Assembly: GCA_027924585.1 (NCBI GenBank)
Contig: BSBM01000440.1
Span: 12,431,501-12,495,500 of the forward strand
Reading direction: 5' to 3'
Origin: Larix kaempferi
Lineage: Eukaryota > Streptophyta > Pinopsida > Pinales > Pinaceae
Length of the DNA: 64,000 bases
Shown: piece after piece, positions 12,600 through 22,700 of the stretch
How the letters are laid out: every line of letters begins with the position of its first letter
Position numbering within the stretch: position 1 is the first letter of the stretch
The notes under the pieces: model-generated
What the model was told of the DNA's origin: nothing
Database searches by the model: none
What the model saw: only the letters and a program-made list of their open reading frames with translations
Program-made: the position numbers and the translations under genes

Positions 12600-13628
12600 T
12601 AGGGCCCAACAACAAAGGCTATGGTCACCCTTTGCAATTTATTTTCCAACAACCAAGGTAAAAGAGGAAAATCACTTGGGAAAAACCTTCCCTCTAAATG
12701 GACATGAAACACACCAAAAATAAACTGCTCCAAACTCCAAGTAGGTGTGAACTTGATTAGATGTTCGAAGGAATCTTCTTCTTGGGAAGAAGAGAAATGT
12801 GCTCAACTGAAATAAGAACATAAACAAATGCATGATGGAAAATGTAACCATGTAGAATAACTAAGATCCACTAATAGAAGAGTGAATGTATGTGCTCAGT
12901 AGACTTGAACCTTCTGATATTGGGTCCAAATGAGTCTTGATGAGCTTGAGAATCAATCCCAAGCAAATGTATGTCTCCAATGTCTTGAGTAAATGCACTT
13001 GCCATCATGTAGTAGTGGATAGGAAGCAAAACAGTGAGAACGAATACAGCTTCAAATTGATTCATAGTCTCCAAACACCAATTTGAACACCAAAAGTTGA
13101 ACCAAAATTCTCATGGGAAAGAGAGGAATCGAATTCCTCTTCAGCTTCTAGAGAAGGCTCAGGGTGTGAATCATCTTCCACAACAAGCTTATTATCCTCA
13201 CAATTTGAAGAATTATAGGAGAGCAATGATGAGATATGGAGAGAGACTTCTTCTTCAACAATAGAGGTTCAAATGTCTTCTCTTGTATTGGCTACATGTG
13301 AATATGAGAAATCAAAGTTCTCTTGAAATTCTAGAGAAACAAGAGAAGGAGTCACTTCATGGAGCCTTTCACCATTTCAAACTTATGTTGAGATTTCTTA
13401 CATTTGATCTTATGTACCTGCAAAACAAACCCTATATAAAATATTATACTGGAAGACTATTGGGATCTAAGCTATGAGATCTTCTTTAGTAAGTAGGCAC
13501 ATTCATGAGTGCATTACACCTGGGAAAACCACAAAGTGATCGGAGGAAATATCCCCAGGAATTATTTGGTAACTCTACTACTTCTGGTGCATTAGTGCAT
13601 GCAACAGTGCTCAACCTAAGTTACCTAG
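12600..13628. other. Unassigned interior of a truncated element
   Basis: No domain is recognised. The sequence lies between a Tat-like LTR end and a minus-strand initiator-Met primer site, so on position it should be the leader or 5' interior of the element whose LTR is at 13641-14315. The left junction is undefined. Confidence 0.35.
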
Positions 13629-13640
13629 GCTCTGATACCA
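13629..13640 (-). other. Primer-binding site (initiator tRNA-Met type)
   Basis: The minus strand reads TGGTATCAGAGC, immediately adjoining a TG-starting LTR-like sequence. This marks a 5' LTR to its right. Confidence 0.65.
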
Positions 13641-14315
13641 TGCGAAAATATTTCCTAGATCTAGATTCAATTAGACAACTTCACTTAAATTATTTTCAAG
13701 GGATATAAAGAAAATGTGGGAAGAAGAATATGGGAGGCAACTAGAGGAAACTCACTCTAGAGATTGATTTTCCATTAATATCTTATTGAATAATAACAAT
13801 ACAATATATAGACATCCTCAAAGAGGAAATTTGAGTTACTTGTTGGCAAATCAAGTGGCTCACATGTTGCAGGCTTAGATTTGACCAAATTCTCCATCTA
13901 TGGCAAGTGTCCATCTCCAACTCATAGAAATTGTTCACAAATTGGCTAGGTTCCCCTAGGTTGTCCATGAGTGACCAAAAAACAACTATTGAGTGTATTT
14001 TTAGGAGAAAAGGAAGTAAGATGTTGAGGAAAAAAGTAGCAAACTTGCCCAAGTCGTCCTAGCTCTCCTAGTTCATCCTAATCCAAGTGAAAAGAAGGAA
14101 AAAGCTTCCTTAACTCACAAAACATGGATAAAAGTGAGATGAGGGTGCTTTAGCTTAAAAAAGCATAATAAAAGAAGAAGTGGAACACTATTGTGGATAA
14201 ACTATCACAAAGGTGGATAATATATGCACTAGGAAGCCTAATTAACATAATCTCAACCACTAGAGAGAAAAATAATTGCATATACTAAGGTCTCGATGGT
14301 TAATTTGTTCTAACA
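13641..14315 (-). repeat. Single LTR of an otherwise truncated retrotransposon
   Basis: This 675-bp segment starts TGCGAAAATATT directly at the primer site and ends GTTCTAACA. A possible minus-strand TATA (CTATATATTG) lies near 13800. No second copy of this LTR is visible in the window and no pol remains, so the element is truncated. The 89 bases after it (14316-14404) hold nothing I recognise. Confidence 0.5.
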
Positions 14316-14404
14316 CTTCCAACAACCTTTGTACCCATATCTTGATAAAGGGTTTAAACCATTAGATCCCTTTTGAACTCATACTTTAGGGGGAACATGT
14401 TCCA

Positions 14405-15770
14405 TGTCATGTCCCCAGTCACCTTAGTACCCTTTAGAAGTAATGGGAGAGCTCCTTTGAGTCACCTGTTAATTTTTTTTTCTTCTTTTCCCCAAGCAAT
14501 TCAAAGGCTCCGCAAATCTGAACCGAGATGATTATTGATCCACAATCCGCAGTTCTACAACGAAATCTGATCTGTAACCTGTAATCAAAATTCAGAATTC
14601 GGATTGCCAAAAATTATCCTTCCATAGAAATCACCATCCTGAGTTCTGCAATCCGAATACCACATTCTACATTGCGGGATTCGGAAATGCGGAAGCCCAA
14701 ATACATAGCTTCGATGAATTCTCCTTTCCAATTTCCAAAATACACAGTCCGCCTTGTGAAACATAGAAATAGGAAGGCCCATCTTGCCAATGCGGAAAAA
14801 AAACCATCCTCCACAATCCGCAATCTAAATTCGGCATTGCAGATGCGGAAATGTGGAAATCCCAAATCTATGTTCTGGGAAAAATTACCTCCCGCAATCT
14901 GCAATCCGCACTCCGTATTGCGGATGCGAAAATGTGGAATTACATATGCCACCCATGGTTGGTCCCAAACCTCTGCAATCCGCATCTACATTGTGGATGT
15001 GGAAAGGTCCCTGCGGATGCAGAAGGGTCAGGACTAAATACCCTTGCTCCAACAAGCTTCTAAGGAAAACTTCCAAGGGTCATACCTCCCTCATCCGTGG
15101 TCCAAATTGGACAAGTCCAGTACCGTTGGAAAGCTCTCAGAGAACTATATCCAATGGTATGACCCCCTACCCAATCTGAGAACTCTATCCTTGTAAATAT
15201 CCAATTGAAATCTGGCTTATAACTCCCTCAATGCACCATTAACCTTCTGCAAGGATCTCTACTCCACTTCTGCCAAGTTTTCTCTCCTTCATCTGGTCCA
15301 TAGGGTATCCATTCTCTTCCCAAATGTTGGCTGGAGTGGTCCTATACATTTACCATACTTATCCCTAAACATCCAAATATAATTCAAAAGCATTATCAAG
15401 AGATTACAATTATTCATAAGCACACTCCATGAATACAAGGGATTAAACATGATGCACACCCTTAGAATGGAATGCATGGACATAATCCTCCCAGGAATAG
15501 GGAAGAAAGCATACAGGGATTGACCCTATTCCTCAAACATAATCACACATAAGTACCAAGGATACATACAAGGATGCAGATTTGCAAGGGCATGATAAAT
15601 GACTCATGTAGGAAGATTCATGCATCACTAAACACGGGGAGACTGTAACATTATCCATCCACAGAACCAACATGTATTTAGCATTTGACATGGGCAGAAT
15701 AACAACAGAAACACAGTCTTAACACAAGCATAGGCATACAACCCTATTCACCAATGGTTATTTCCGTAAT
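14405..15770 (-). repeat. Solo LARD LTR, left part
   Basis: This is a third copy of the LARD LTR, starting TGTCATGTCCCC and collinear with 528-1990. It stops at the inserted Tat element and continues at 32735. The 5 bases before it are TTCCA, and those after its far end (34109-34113) are TTTCA. That near-duplication, with no primer site or polypurine tract alongside, supports a solo LTR. Confidence 0.7.
14530..15010. repeat. Palindromic GCGGAAT/ATTCCGC array in LARD LTR, copy 3
   Basis: This is the third copy of the array described at 655-1260, shorter and more degraded. Opposed halves such as CCGCAATCTGCAATCCGCA and TTGCGGATGCGAAAATG (about 14892-14935) are still visible. Confidence 0.65.
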
Positions 15771-16315
15771 CAAGTCAGACAATATTGAGTGTTGAATCAA
15801 CGGATAGATATCCCCCTACCGGGAGGGACACCGGGTAATCAATCCTAAAGAATGGCAACTAGGATACTCCGTTCATGACACATCCAGAAAAGGTAAATCT
15901 GCCGTTTGGTCCTTTTATCACAATACCCCCATACAGGGATATCCCGAGAACTGCGAATGGTAGCCTTCGATTACTGAATGGATTTCGGTATTCCACTCAG
16001 ACTTCTGGAACCATCCTCGCGACTTCAACCCTCCTAGAGGAGAGGCCTTCCGATAAACTGGTTATGACCATGCCAACAAATACTAGGAGATTTTGGTTCC
16101 CTAATGGACAATAGCTATGTCTCAAATGTAACAACTGAGGGGTGTTATTGGAACACATATCCCCTCAATACTACTTAGCTACAAAGTTCTTTTAATGTTC
16201 CCCAAGTGGGGTTAAAAGTGGGTTGAAGTTAGGGTAAGTTTTAAGGCTTAGTTTAAATTATGTGTTTGAATGGGTGCACGTGTGGTATTTTAAACTGAAA
16301 TTGAAAAAGTAAATG

Positions 16316-16490
16316 CTTTGCAGAAAATATTCAAAAAACAAAGGATCTTTTGAAATAGTAAAGCAAATAATATGACTTTTTCAATAAATGGAAATTAAAT
16401 TCTTTGCAAAGACTATTCAAAAAACAAAGGATCTTTTGAAATAGGAAAGCAAATAATATGACTTCTTTAAGAAATAAATGGATTTCTTTT
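16316..16490. repeat. 86-bp tandem duplication in Tat LTR (3' copy)
   Basis: The block AAAGGATCTTTTGAAATAG with its flanks occurs at about 16340 and again 86 bp later. The same duplication is in the other LTR near 31110-31260, so it predates this insertion. Confidence 0.75.
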
Positions 16491-16744
16491 TCAAAAAATT
16501 GCTATGGGCAAAATATCAAAGAAGTAAACAGCAAAATTTTAATCTAGATGAAATGCAAATAAATCCTTCTTTCAATTTCTGAAAATTTTTAAAAAGACTT
16601 TTTCAAAGGTGCATTCTAAATAGTAAAATTTTCCTATGGCTGTAAACAATGCTGGAATTTTAGTACTGTAAAATGTGCAATGTGGGCAGAGAATACAGTA
16701 AAAAATTAATTTTTTAAACGGATTGGCCGAATGGAAGAAATTAG

Positions 16745-16985
16745 CATTGCGGGTTTTGACAGGATAGCCGCAATGGACCGCACGGGTTTCTGTCGCACAG
16801 TCGCGATGGGCAGCGCGGGTTTCAGCAGCGAAGCCACGATGGACCGCACGGGATTTCATCACACAGTCGCGATGTGCAGCGCGGAAAATGTCCGCGAAGG
16901 CACGATTTTTAGCGCGCTAATTGGCCGTGAAGCCGCGGTGAACCGCGCGGAAAAGGGCCGCGCAGTCGCGATGAGCCGTGCAACT
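16745..16985. repeat. 33-bp CGCGATG array in 3' LTR (seven boxes)
   Basis: Boxes related to CGCGATG start at 16769, 16802, 16835, 16868, 16901, 16934 and 16967, exactly 33 bp apart. The spacers vary but stay GC-rich, in contrast to the AT-rich LTR. The phase is open on the plus strand as 11-residue units, but I see no sign that it is translated. Confidence 0.85.
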
Positions 16986-17593
16986 GTTGGTTAAAAAGCC
17001 GCGAGGCGAAAGCCGTACATGGATGCCGAAAAATGAACCCAAAAATTGAGAATTTCGGGCTATTAATGGCAATAAAATGGGCTAAGATCTAGAACAGCAA
17101 TGGATCTGCTGTCTAGGGTGGCAGATCTATGAAATAAACTAACTAATACTATCAAAAACTAAGATCTAAAGCAAAAATAAAATTTTGAGATCTAAAGATT
17201 CAAAAGCAGCGGAGTCGCCAAAAACTGTTGGCTTGGTTTTGCAACCAAGATTAGTGCAATGGGCACCTGCTAACTAGTAGCAACAGTTTCAATATTAAGC
17301 AAAAACAATAAACTAAATCTAAATCTAAACTAAACTAGCATGTGCATTTTTGAATTAAAAAACAAGAACAAGAAATATAAGAAATAATTTTGTATTGAAA
17401 ATGGGGGCAAGCAAGTGCTTGCAATAAGAATACCTCCAAGTGATGAAGATAGTTGAGAAGCTCCAAGGGTGAGCAGCTCCAAACTCCAATGGGTCCTTTC
17501 TCCAAGGTTGCTACAATGGCCAAAAACTCAAGAGAGATTTTGGCAGCATGAGGATAGGAATACGGATGGATGTGAAATGAGGAGCCCCTACCA

Positions 17594-17605
17594 CCTTTTT
17601 ATAGG
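17594..17605 (-). promoter_or_regulatory. TATA box of Tat LTR (3' copy)
   Basis: The minus strand reads CCTATAAAAAGG, about 330 bp into the LTR. It is the expected core promoter for a minus-strand genomic transcript. The equivalent in the 5' LTR is at 32399-32410. Confidence 0.65.
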
Positions 17606-17930
17606 TTTTGGTGGTGGGGAATACCATTCTGGTTTTGTGGAAACCAATGGTATTGACCAACATGGTTTAGGTACTTTTCCCTCCTTTTTCCTTTTTTGAA
17701 TAAAATTAATATTTTTATTCCCTTTTTAATATTTTGGGGAATTTTTGGGCCCTTTTTGAGGGGTTTTTATGCTTTTTTAGGAAAAATAATCTTTTTGAGT
17801 GGGAAAAGGGGTGCATTAAGGTCTTTTGGTGACCTTTTGTTGGCTTTAGAGGCTCAGATGGTGGAAAAAGTGGACAAATGGGTCATGTGAATAAGGAAAT
17901 GAGCTAGTGAGCACTTTTTAGGTGTTAACA

Positions 17931-17945
17931 GATTGCCCCCTGATG
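17931..17945 (-). other. Tat polypurine tract
   Basis: Read on the minus strand this is CATCAGGGGGCAATC, followed at once by TGTTAACACC of the LTR. G-rich tracts of this form adjoin the 3' LTR in plant Gypsy elements, and this one fixes the element direction. Confidence 0.8.
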
Positions 17946-19227
17946 TGTGAGGGTAGGAGCTCATCGTATGGCCGATAGACATCATAGTTCTTTTGTCTCT
18001 TTTTTTTTTTTTCTGGGGTTTTGGGGAGGAGAAGAGACCGATTGGAGACTGGATCTGCGGCCCTTGGAAGCTGCAAAAAATAAACAATATTACATGGCCT
18101 CAATATGAATGAGGAATAATCCTGATAATGGACGAGGAGGGCATACCCATCCTTATATCAAGACATATATAAACAATTAGTCCCAAGAAGGGGGACTTGA
18201 GAAAATACATAAAAAATATGCTGGTACATCATAATGGTCCAGAGGGGACATCATTTTGGGATGTACTCATGATCATATCATTCCTGATCTCAATAACTAA
18301 TACAAAGCAACAACCGTTCTGAATAAAGGTCTTAGAAGGGTTGATGAATTGTTGAAACTGAAGGTGTCCAACATCTGTAGGGACTCAACGACTGTGAGCC
18401 ATCTCTGGGAAGTATATGTAATTGCATACTCGAGGGAGTACAGAAACTGAGGTACTTCTGAATACTGTCGCCATGTGCAACCCGGATATCTATAGAAAAA
18501 ATGTAACTGGTTGTTTCCATATGTAGACTCTCAAATGTGGAAGAGTCATGAGGTATCCGAGGTCTTCGACTAATAACTGAAAGGACCAATACCTTGTGCG
18601 AGTCTCAATGATGCGATCAAGGTGTTGAAGTCAAGCATGTGAGAAACAACCATTTGGAGAAGCACTGAGGACTCTTCTCGAAATGATTCGTAGGCACTCA
18701 TCATAAATGGTGATGAGTCCAAGACACAGGGAACTCTAGGTCTATCCTCTGGAATAACTTTGGTTTTCGTCGACAGAGGGAGACCAGCAACTAACAAGGC
18801 AATGATGTTTCCTTGATAGGAGCACGAGGTGTAGAACTGAAGTGGTGTAGTACTGATGGTAGGATTGACATACTTGTGGGGATGGGAAGTAACTGGGGTC
18901 ATATAGTGGGTAGACTCAAACTTCCTTTGTTTAGAGCATGATGACATGGTTGACCTGGAAGCGTAGGGAACTGACTTGTAGGTGTGGGTATCATTGCTGT
19001 TAGGGACTGACGGGTATGTATTGACTCTAGGGGGGTCAAGCTGATGGGTGCTGTCGAGGGATTCTCAGGGTGACATACTGCAGAATGCTATGAACAAAGG
19101 CAACCAAAATGAGGAAGCCACCATATGAGTAGACGTGATTTGTTGTGGCATCGAGAAGCACCATTGGGTCCTTCTTCGTAGTTTTAATGAGATCCAAGAA
19201 GGTATAAAAGTGTGCTCTGAAATGGTA
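17946..19227. other. Tat 3' untranslated region, no recognised gene
   Basis: The region begins with a T-rich tract (17998-18013). Three minus-strand open frames (18332-18589, 18570-18947 and 19036-19281) lie end to end but in different frames, and none has a motif I know. They could be a decayed extra ORF or chance; the right-hand one overlaps noncoding-looking repeats, which favours chance. Confidence 0.4.
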
Positions 19228-19745
19228 TTGTCCTGTGGATTTTGTGAGCCCAGGACTGTTCGTACTCATTGGTGCTTTCATTTTTAAGGAGTCTGAAAAT
19301 GATAAGAAGACTCTGCAGTGGTTATGATTACTGTCCTGTTGGTTTTACAAGCCCAGGATGGTGATTGCTCGTGGTCGCTTTCATGTTTAGAGAGTCTGAA
19401 AGCAGTAAGTGGACTCCATTGGTGTTCTTTTTCGTAAGTTAGTCTCCAAGGCCCGAAAAAGCATAAAATGATGCAAATGGAGAACTCTTCTAGCCGATGT
19501 GACTAGAGTATTCCTTTTTCGTAATTAGTCTACAAGGTCCGGAAAAGGGGTAAACTTATACCAGGTAGACGCCCTTTCAGATACATTTAGCGAGCATGAA
19601 AGGAAGCAAGGTTGCTCGGCGATCTTTTCATTGTTTTAGGAGTCAGAAAAGAGCTTAACAGAAACTCCATAAGTGCCTTTTTCGTAAAAGGGATTGCTCG
19701 GCCCGAAAAAAGGAGTAAAATTATACCGAACAAAGAGGGATTGAT
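19228..19745. repeat. Diverged ~100-bp repeats and hairpin units in Tat 3' region
   Basis: The block TCCTGTGGATTTTGTGAGCCC to AAGAAGACTC (19228-19310) recurs about 100 bp on with changes. From 19425 the motif CTTTTTCGTAA is repeatedly followed 25-30 bases later by CCGAAAAA or CCGGAAAAGG. This gives three potential stem-loops with conserved stems and variable loops (about 19428-19460, 19510-19550 and 19676-19715). Confidence 0.6.
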
Positions 19746-20330
19746 GATAGCGAGAAAAGGTCTCAAGCATCATCATGAGTGCGGAAAAATGAATCTGGTG
19801 ACATAAAGATTGTCAAAAAGGGGCAATGGCCAATGTGGCACGCAAATCGAGGTGACGAGGGTCATGGAAAAAATGCCCAAAAAATATGGAGGTGAGAGCG
19901 AGAAATGATCTCAAGCATCATCACGAGCGTGGAAAACTGAATCCGACGATATAAGGCTTGTCAAAAATGGACGACGGCCGATGTGGCACGCAAACTAAGG
20001 CGACGAGGGGGGCATGGTAAAAATGCCCAAAAAATTTGAGCGTGAGAGCGAGAAATGATCTCAAGCATCATCACGAGCACGGAAAACTGAAACCGTCGAT
20101 ATAAGACTTGTAAAAAATGGACGACGGTCGATGTGGCACGCAAACTGAGGCGACGAGGGGACATGGTAAAAATGCCCAAAAAATTTGAGCGTGAGAGCGA
20201 GAAATGATCTCAAGCATCATCACGAGTGCAAAAACTGAAATCGGCTATATAAGCCTTGTCAAAAATGGGCGACGACCGATGTGGCACGCAAACCGAGGTG
20301 ACGAGGGGGGCCAAAAAATGGTCAAAAATT
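19746..20330 (+). repeat. ~149-bp tandem repeats upstream of antisense gene
   Basis: The phrase CGAGAAATGATCTCAAGCAT starts at about 19751 (variant), 19899, 20049 and 20198, giving spacings of 148-150 bp. Each unit also carries a GATGTGGCACGCAAAC block and an AATGCCCAAAAAAT block. The array ends about 130 bp before a TATA box on the plus strand. An upstream regulatory role for the antisense gene is an inference from position. Confidence 0.8.
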
Positions 20331-20461
20331 GGACCTAATGAAAACAGGAAAAGGAAAGATCTATCATGAAGTTCTCGCTGTGTTGATTCCAACAGTACCA
20401 ACGGTTTGAGAAACGGACATCGTATGATACCGGAATGGCTGTTGGAAAAATGGTGGAATTT

Positions 20462-20471
20462 CTATAAATAG
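20462..20471 (+). promoter_or_regulatory. TATA box of antisense mobile-domain gene
   Basis: CTATAAATAG is a textbook plant TATA box. It lies on the plus strand, opposite to gag-pol, 475 bp before the mobile-domain start codon and about 125 bp before a likely leader-intron donor. A transcript starting near 20495 would contain a leader exon, the intron and the coding region. Confidence 0.65.
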
Positions 20472-20585
20472 GGCGTGGGGCCCATATGACGTGTCATTGT
20501 TACGTGCGAGTTTGGTAGAGCGGTCAGAGCTCTTTCTCGATTTTTGGGAGATTTCACCGTTGGTTTTCGATTCTGCGAGTTTCAG

Positions 20586-20935
20586 GTAATCCTATTCGCC
20601 TTAGCCTTTTCGATTTTGTCTTTTTTGGTTGGCGGCGGGCCCCCGAAGGCCATGAAATTCCATGTTGACCTTCCAACGTGGAATATCGCGGGTTTTAGGC
20701 TGACAGTCGCGATGTTCATCGTGACTATGAGTTTGGAACCCGCGATGTTCATCACGAGTTCATGGGAGATAGTCACGATGTTCATCGCAACTGTTTGGCC
20801 AATAACCGCGATGTTCATCTTTGGTTCTTGTATGGAGGCTGCGATGATCATCGCGGCTTTTGATGGAAAAGCCGCGATGGTATTTTTTGCAAATTTTTTT
20901 TGCTGGGGCTAAAAGTTTCTTCTGTTTTTTGGCAG
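20586..20935 (+). other. Putative leader intron of antisense gene (contains 33-bp array)
   Basis: The donor context is TTTCAG/GTAATC at 20585/20586. The acceptor context is a T-rich tract, TTCTGTTTTTTGGCAG/G, ending at 20935. The next exon starts one base before the ATG at 20937. The 350-nt length and pyrimidine tract fit plant introns. This is predicted from sequence only. Confidence 0.55.
20686..20880. repeat. 33-bp CGCGATG array inside antisense leader intron (six boxes)
   Basis: CGCGATG-type boxes start at 20708, 20741, 20774, 20807, 20840 and 20873, exactly 33 bp apart, mostly followed by TTCATC. The array is led by ATCGCGGGTTTT (about 20685), the same lead-in as the LTR array at 31518. 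The period, orientation and lead-in show a common origin with the LTR arrays. Confidence 0.85.
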
Positions 20936-20936
20936 G

Positions 20937-22326
20937 ATGTTGAGGAGACCGTTGACTTCATGGCGAGAGCGGAAGATAGATGCTGATCTGATGCAGAGGA
21001 TTCAGACTGATCTGGGGGTCCGACAGACTCTGGCGGTGAATGGACTCTTGAAGTTCGCTCAGATCCCACCGATGCATTCAGTGAGACGGCTCCTGAACAA
21101 GTTGGTGACTTGGTGGGTGTTTGTAGAGGGTGCTTTTATTACTGGGGGATAGAGGTTGGAGATCACCCTCACAGACATATATTTTCTCACTGGGTTGCCT
21201 CGTTTAGGGGAGGTGGGAGATCTTTTGCCGAGGATCCCGCCAGGTGTTGATATGGAGGATTTGCTGCAGAAATTTTGTGTTGATGGGGCCATTTTGCAGA
21301 ACAACGCTTTGAGTCTGCGATCACTACGGGAGTGGGATATGCGGGTTGTTGGGGCTTGTGTTCTGCGTGTATTGGGTGCTGCGGCACCACATCGTTTGTC
21401 AGGGGGACAAACGATGATGGTGGACTCTGTGCTTCGGGGGACCTATTATGCATGGGGTCAGATGTTTCTGGCTGGTGTCTGGAGAGATTTGGACAAGGTC
21501 AGTCGAGAGGGAGGAGAGTTCTGTTATGCCTCTTTTCTATGTTGTTTTTTCTTCGAGCGGGTGCCGACCTTGCGACCACGGGTGCCCATTCGTGATGGTC
21601 TGGTGAGCGAGCCACGCATGGTGCGGTGGGGGCATATGATGCCTCGTGGCGGTGGTGGTTTCTGCGGGTTTTTTACGGAGGAGGTATATGAGCAGTGGGA
21701 ACAGATGCCCCTGGTGATTGAGGATTACCCATATGCTCGCATGGACTATCGATGCGACCCAGAGATGCCTCGAGCCCAGGGACAGGCCTGGGGTTTAGAC
21801 AGTATGTTTTGTGGTTTGTTTTATACTATATCATGTGATTTGTTTATGATTATAGTTAGATATGTATATGATGGTTTACTTGCATTGTGCAGATGTTGGT
21901 CCTGTACCACCGGCCGACTACGCGGCTCGTCAGGGGCGGGCGATGGTGGTTTCTCAACCTCCTACAGTGGTATCGCCTCCACGTGGTGGAGGATTTGCGG
22001 CTCGTGGGCGAGGGGTTGGCCCTCGAGATGATGCCATAGAGGGTGTTAGACAAACATTTGACATGATTCTAGCTGGACTCCCCGAGGATGGCTGGAGAGA
22101 CTTGGACTGGGACGTCATGGAGCATTGCTTTGGTGCGCCGCGTGAGTGGCGGTCGATCTTGTTGAGGACAACGGTTTTTGTGGCAGAGCACAGGGATGGT
22201 GTTTGGGATGACCCGGCAGGGCCGGCTGAGAGGAGGATCCGTCTACGGGATGATCTAGCGGGGCCAGCAGAGCAAAGAGTTCAGGCTCGCCATGATCCGG
22301 CGGGGCCACAGGACCGTGATGAGTAG
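20937..22326 (+). pseudogene. Plant mobile domain (PMD, aminotransferase-like) protein, antisense gene of the Tat element
   Basis: With the intron at 21802-21892 removed, the frame is 433 codons including the stop. The N-terminal part (RRPLTSWRERKIDADLMQRI, LLKFAQIP, LLNKLVTWWVF) leads into ITLTDIYFLTGLP, the hallmark of plant mobile domains, then an all-helical core ending near RMDYRCDPEMP. Exon 2 codes a PPADY stretch, a Gly/Arg-rich linker, and three copies of a 14-residue acidic-Pro unit (DDPAGPAERRIRLR-like) before TGA. PMD proteins of hosts act in silencing and development, and the domain is also carried by transposons; here its role is unknown. An in-frame TAG at 21150-21152, just before the ITLTDIY motif, breaks it. 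It is transcribed, if at all, against gag-pol from its own TATA box, and it is convergent with the RNase H gene at 22701. Confidence 0.8.
21802..21892 (+). other. Coding intron of the antisense PMD gene
   Basis: The donor is ACA/GTATGT. The AT-rich body contains three in-frame stop-prone T-runs, and the acceptor is TTGCATTGTGCAG/AT. It is 91 nt long, a typical plant intron size. Splicing joins phase-1 exons and keeps the frame (865 + 434 nt). The domain frame runs out of meaningful sequence exactly at the donor and resumes at the acceptor. The older relic keeps a GTAAGT donor at the matching place (47469). Confidence 0.75.
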
Positions 22327-22446
22327 ATGATATGTATTTGCCCCCAAATGCTGATAAGCATATGGGGAAGCTCTTTTTGTACGGCTGATGTATTTTTGTA
22401 TATTGGGTGCTGAGGGCACCTATGACATGTTTTGACTATACGATGA

Positions 22447-22700
22447 TGTATATATATATATATATATATGATGTTGGTATATAGTCGTGTATGCACATGG
22501 ATGCACTTGTTGTCTTTATGTTCGCCCGTGGAAGAATGTTTTTATTCTGTATGCCCGTGGAGGCACATGTTATGCACGTGGATGCAATATTTTGATTTTT
22601 GTTTATGCCCGTGGAGGCACATGTTATGTACGTGGATGCACATTTTGTTTTGGTATATGCCCGTGGAGGCACATGTTATGCACGTGGATGAATTATTAGT
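22447..22700. repeat. TA microsatellite and ~53-bp tandem repeats between convergent genes
   Basis: An (AT)n tract (22447-22469) is followed by three units beginning ATGCCCGTGGAGGCACATG at 22551, 22605 and 22657, with a degenerate unit before them. Each carries two related boxes, GCCCGTGGAGGCAC and GCACGTGGATGCA. They separate the 3' ends of the antisense PMD gene and the RNase H gene. Confidence 0.8.

Larger units (their letters stand above)
15771..17930 (-). repeat. Tat element 3' LTR
   Basis: This 2160-bp LTR begins CAAGTCAGACAATATTGAG and ends GGTGTTAACA. It is nearly identical to 30543-32734. It contains an 86-bp tandem duplication (about 16316-16490), seven CGCGATG-type boxes spaced by 33 bp (16769-16967), a GGAGTCGCCA box at 17212, and inverted halves AACTGTTG and CAACAGTT around 17224-17290. 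Confidence 0.85.

Noticed and set aside
18332-19281. Three minus-strand frames considered as an extra Tat ORF
   Set aside because: Different frames, no recognised motif, and partial overlap with noncoding repeats; kept only as a remark.
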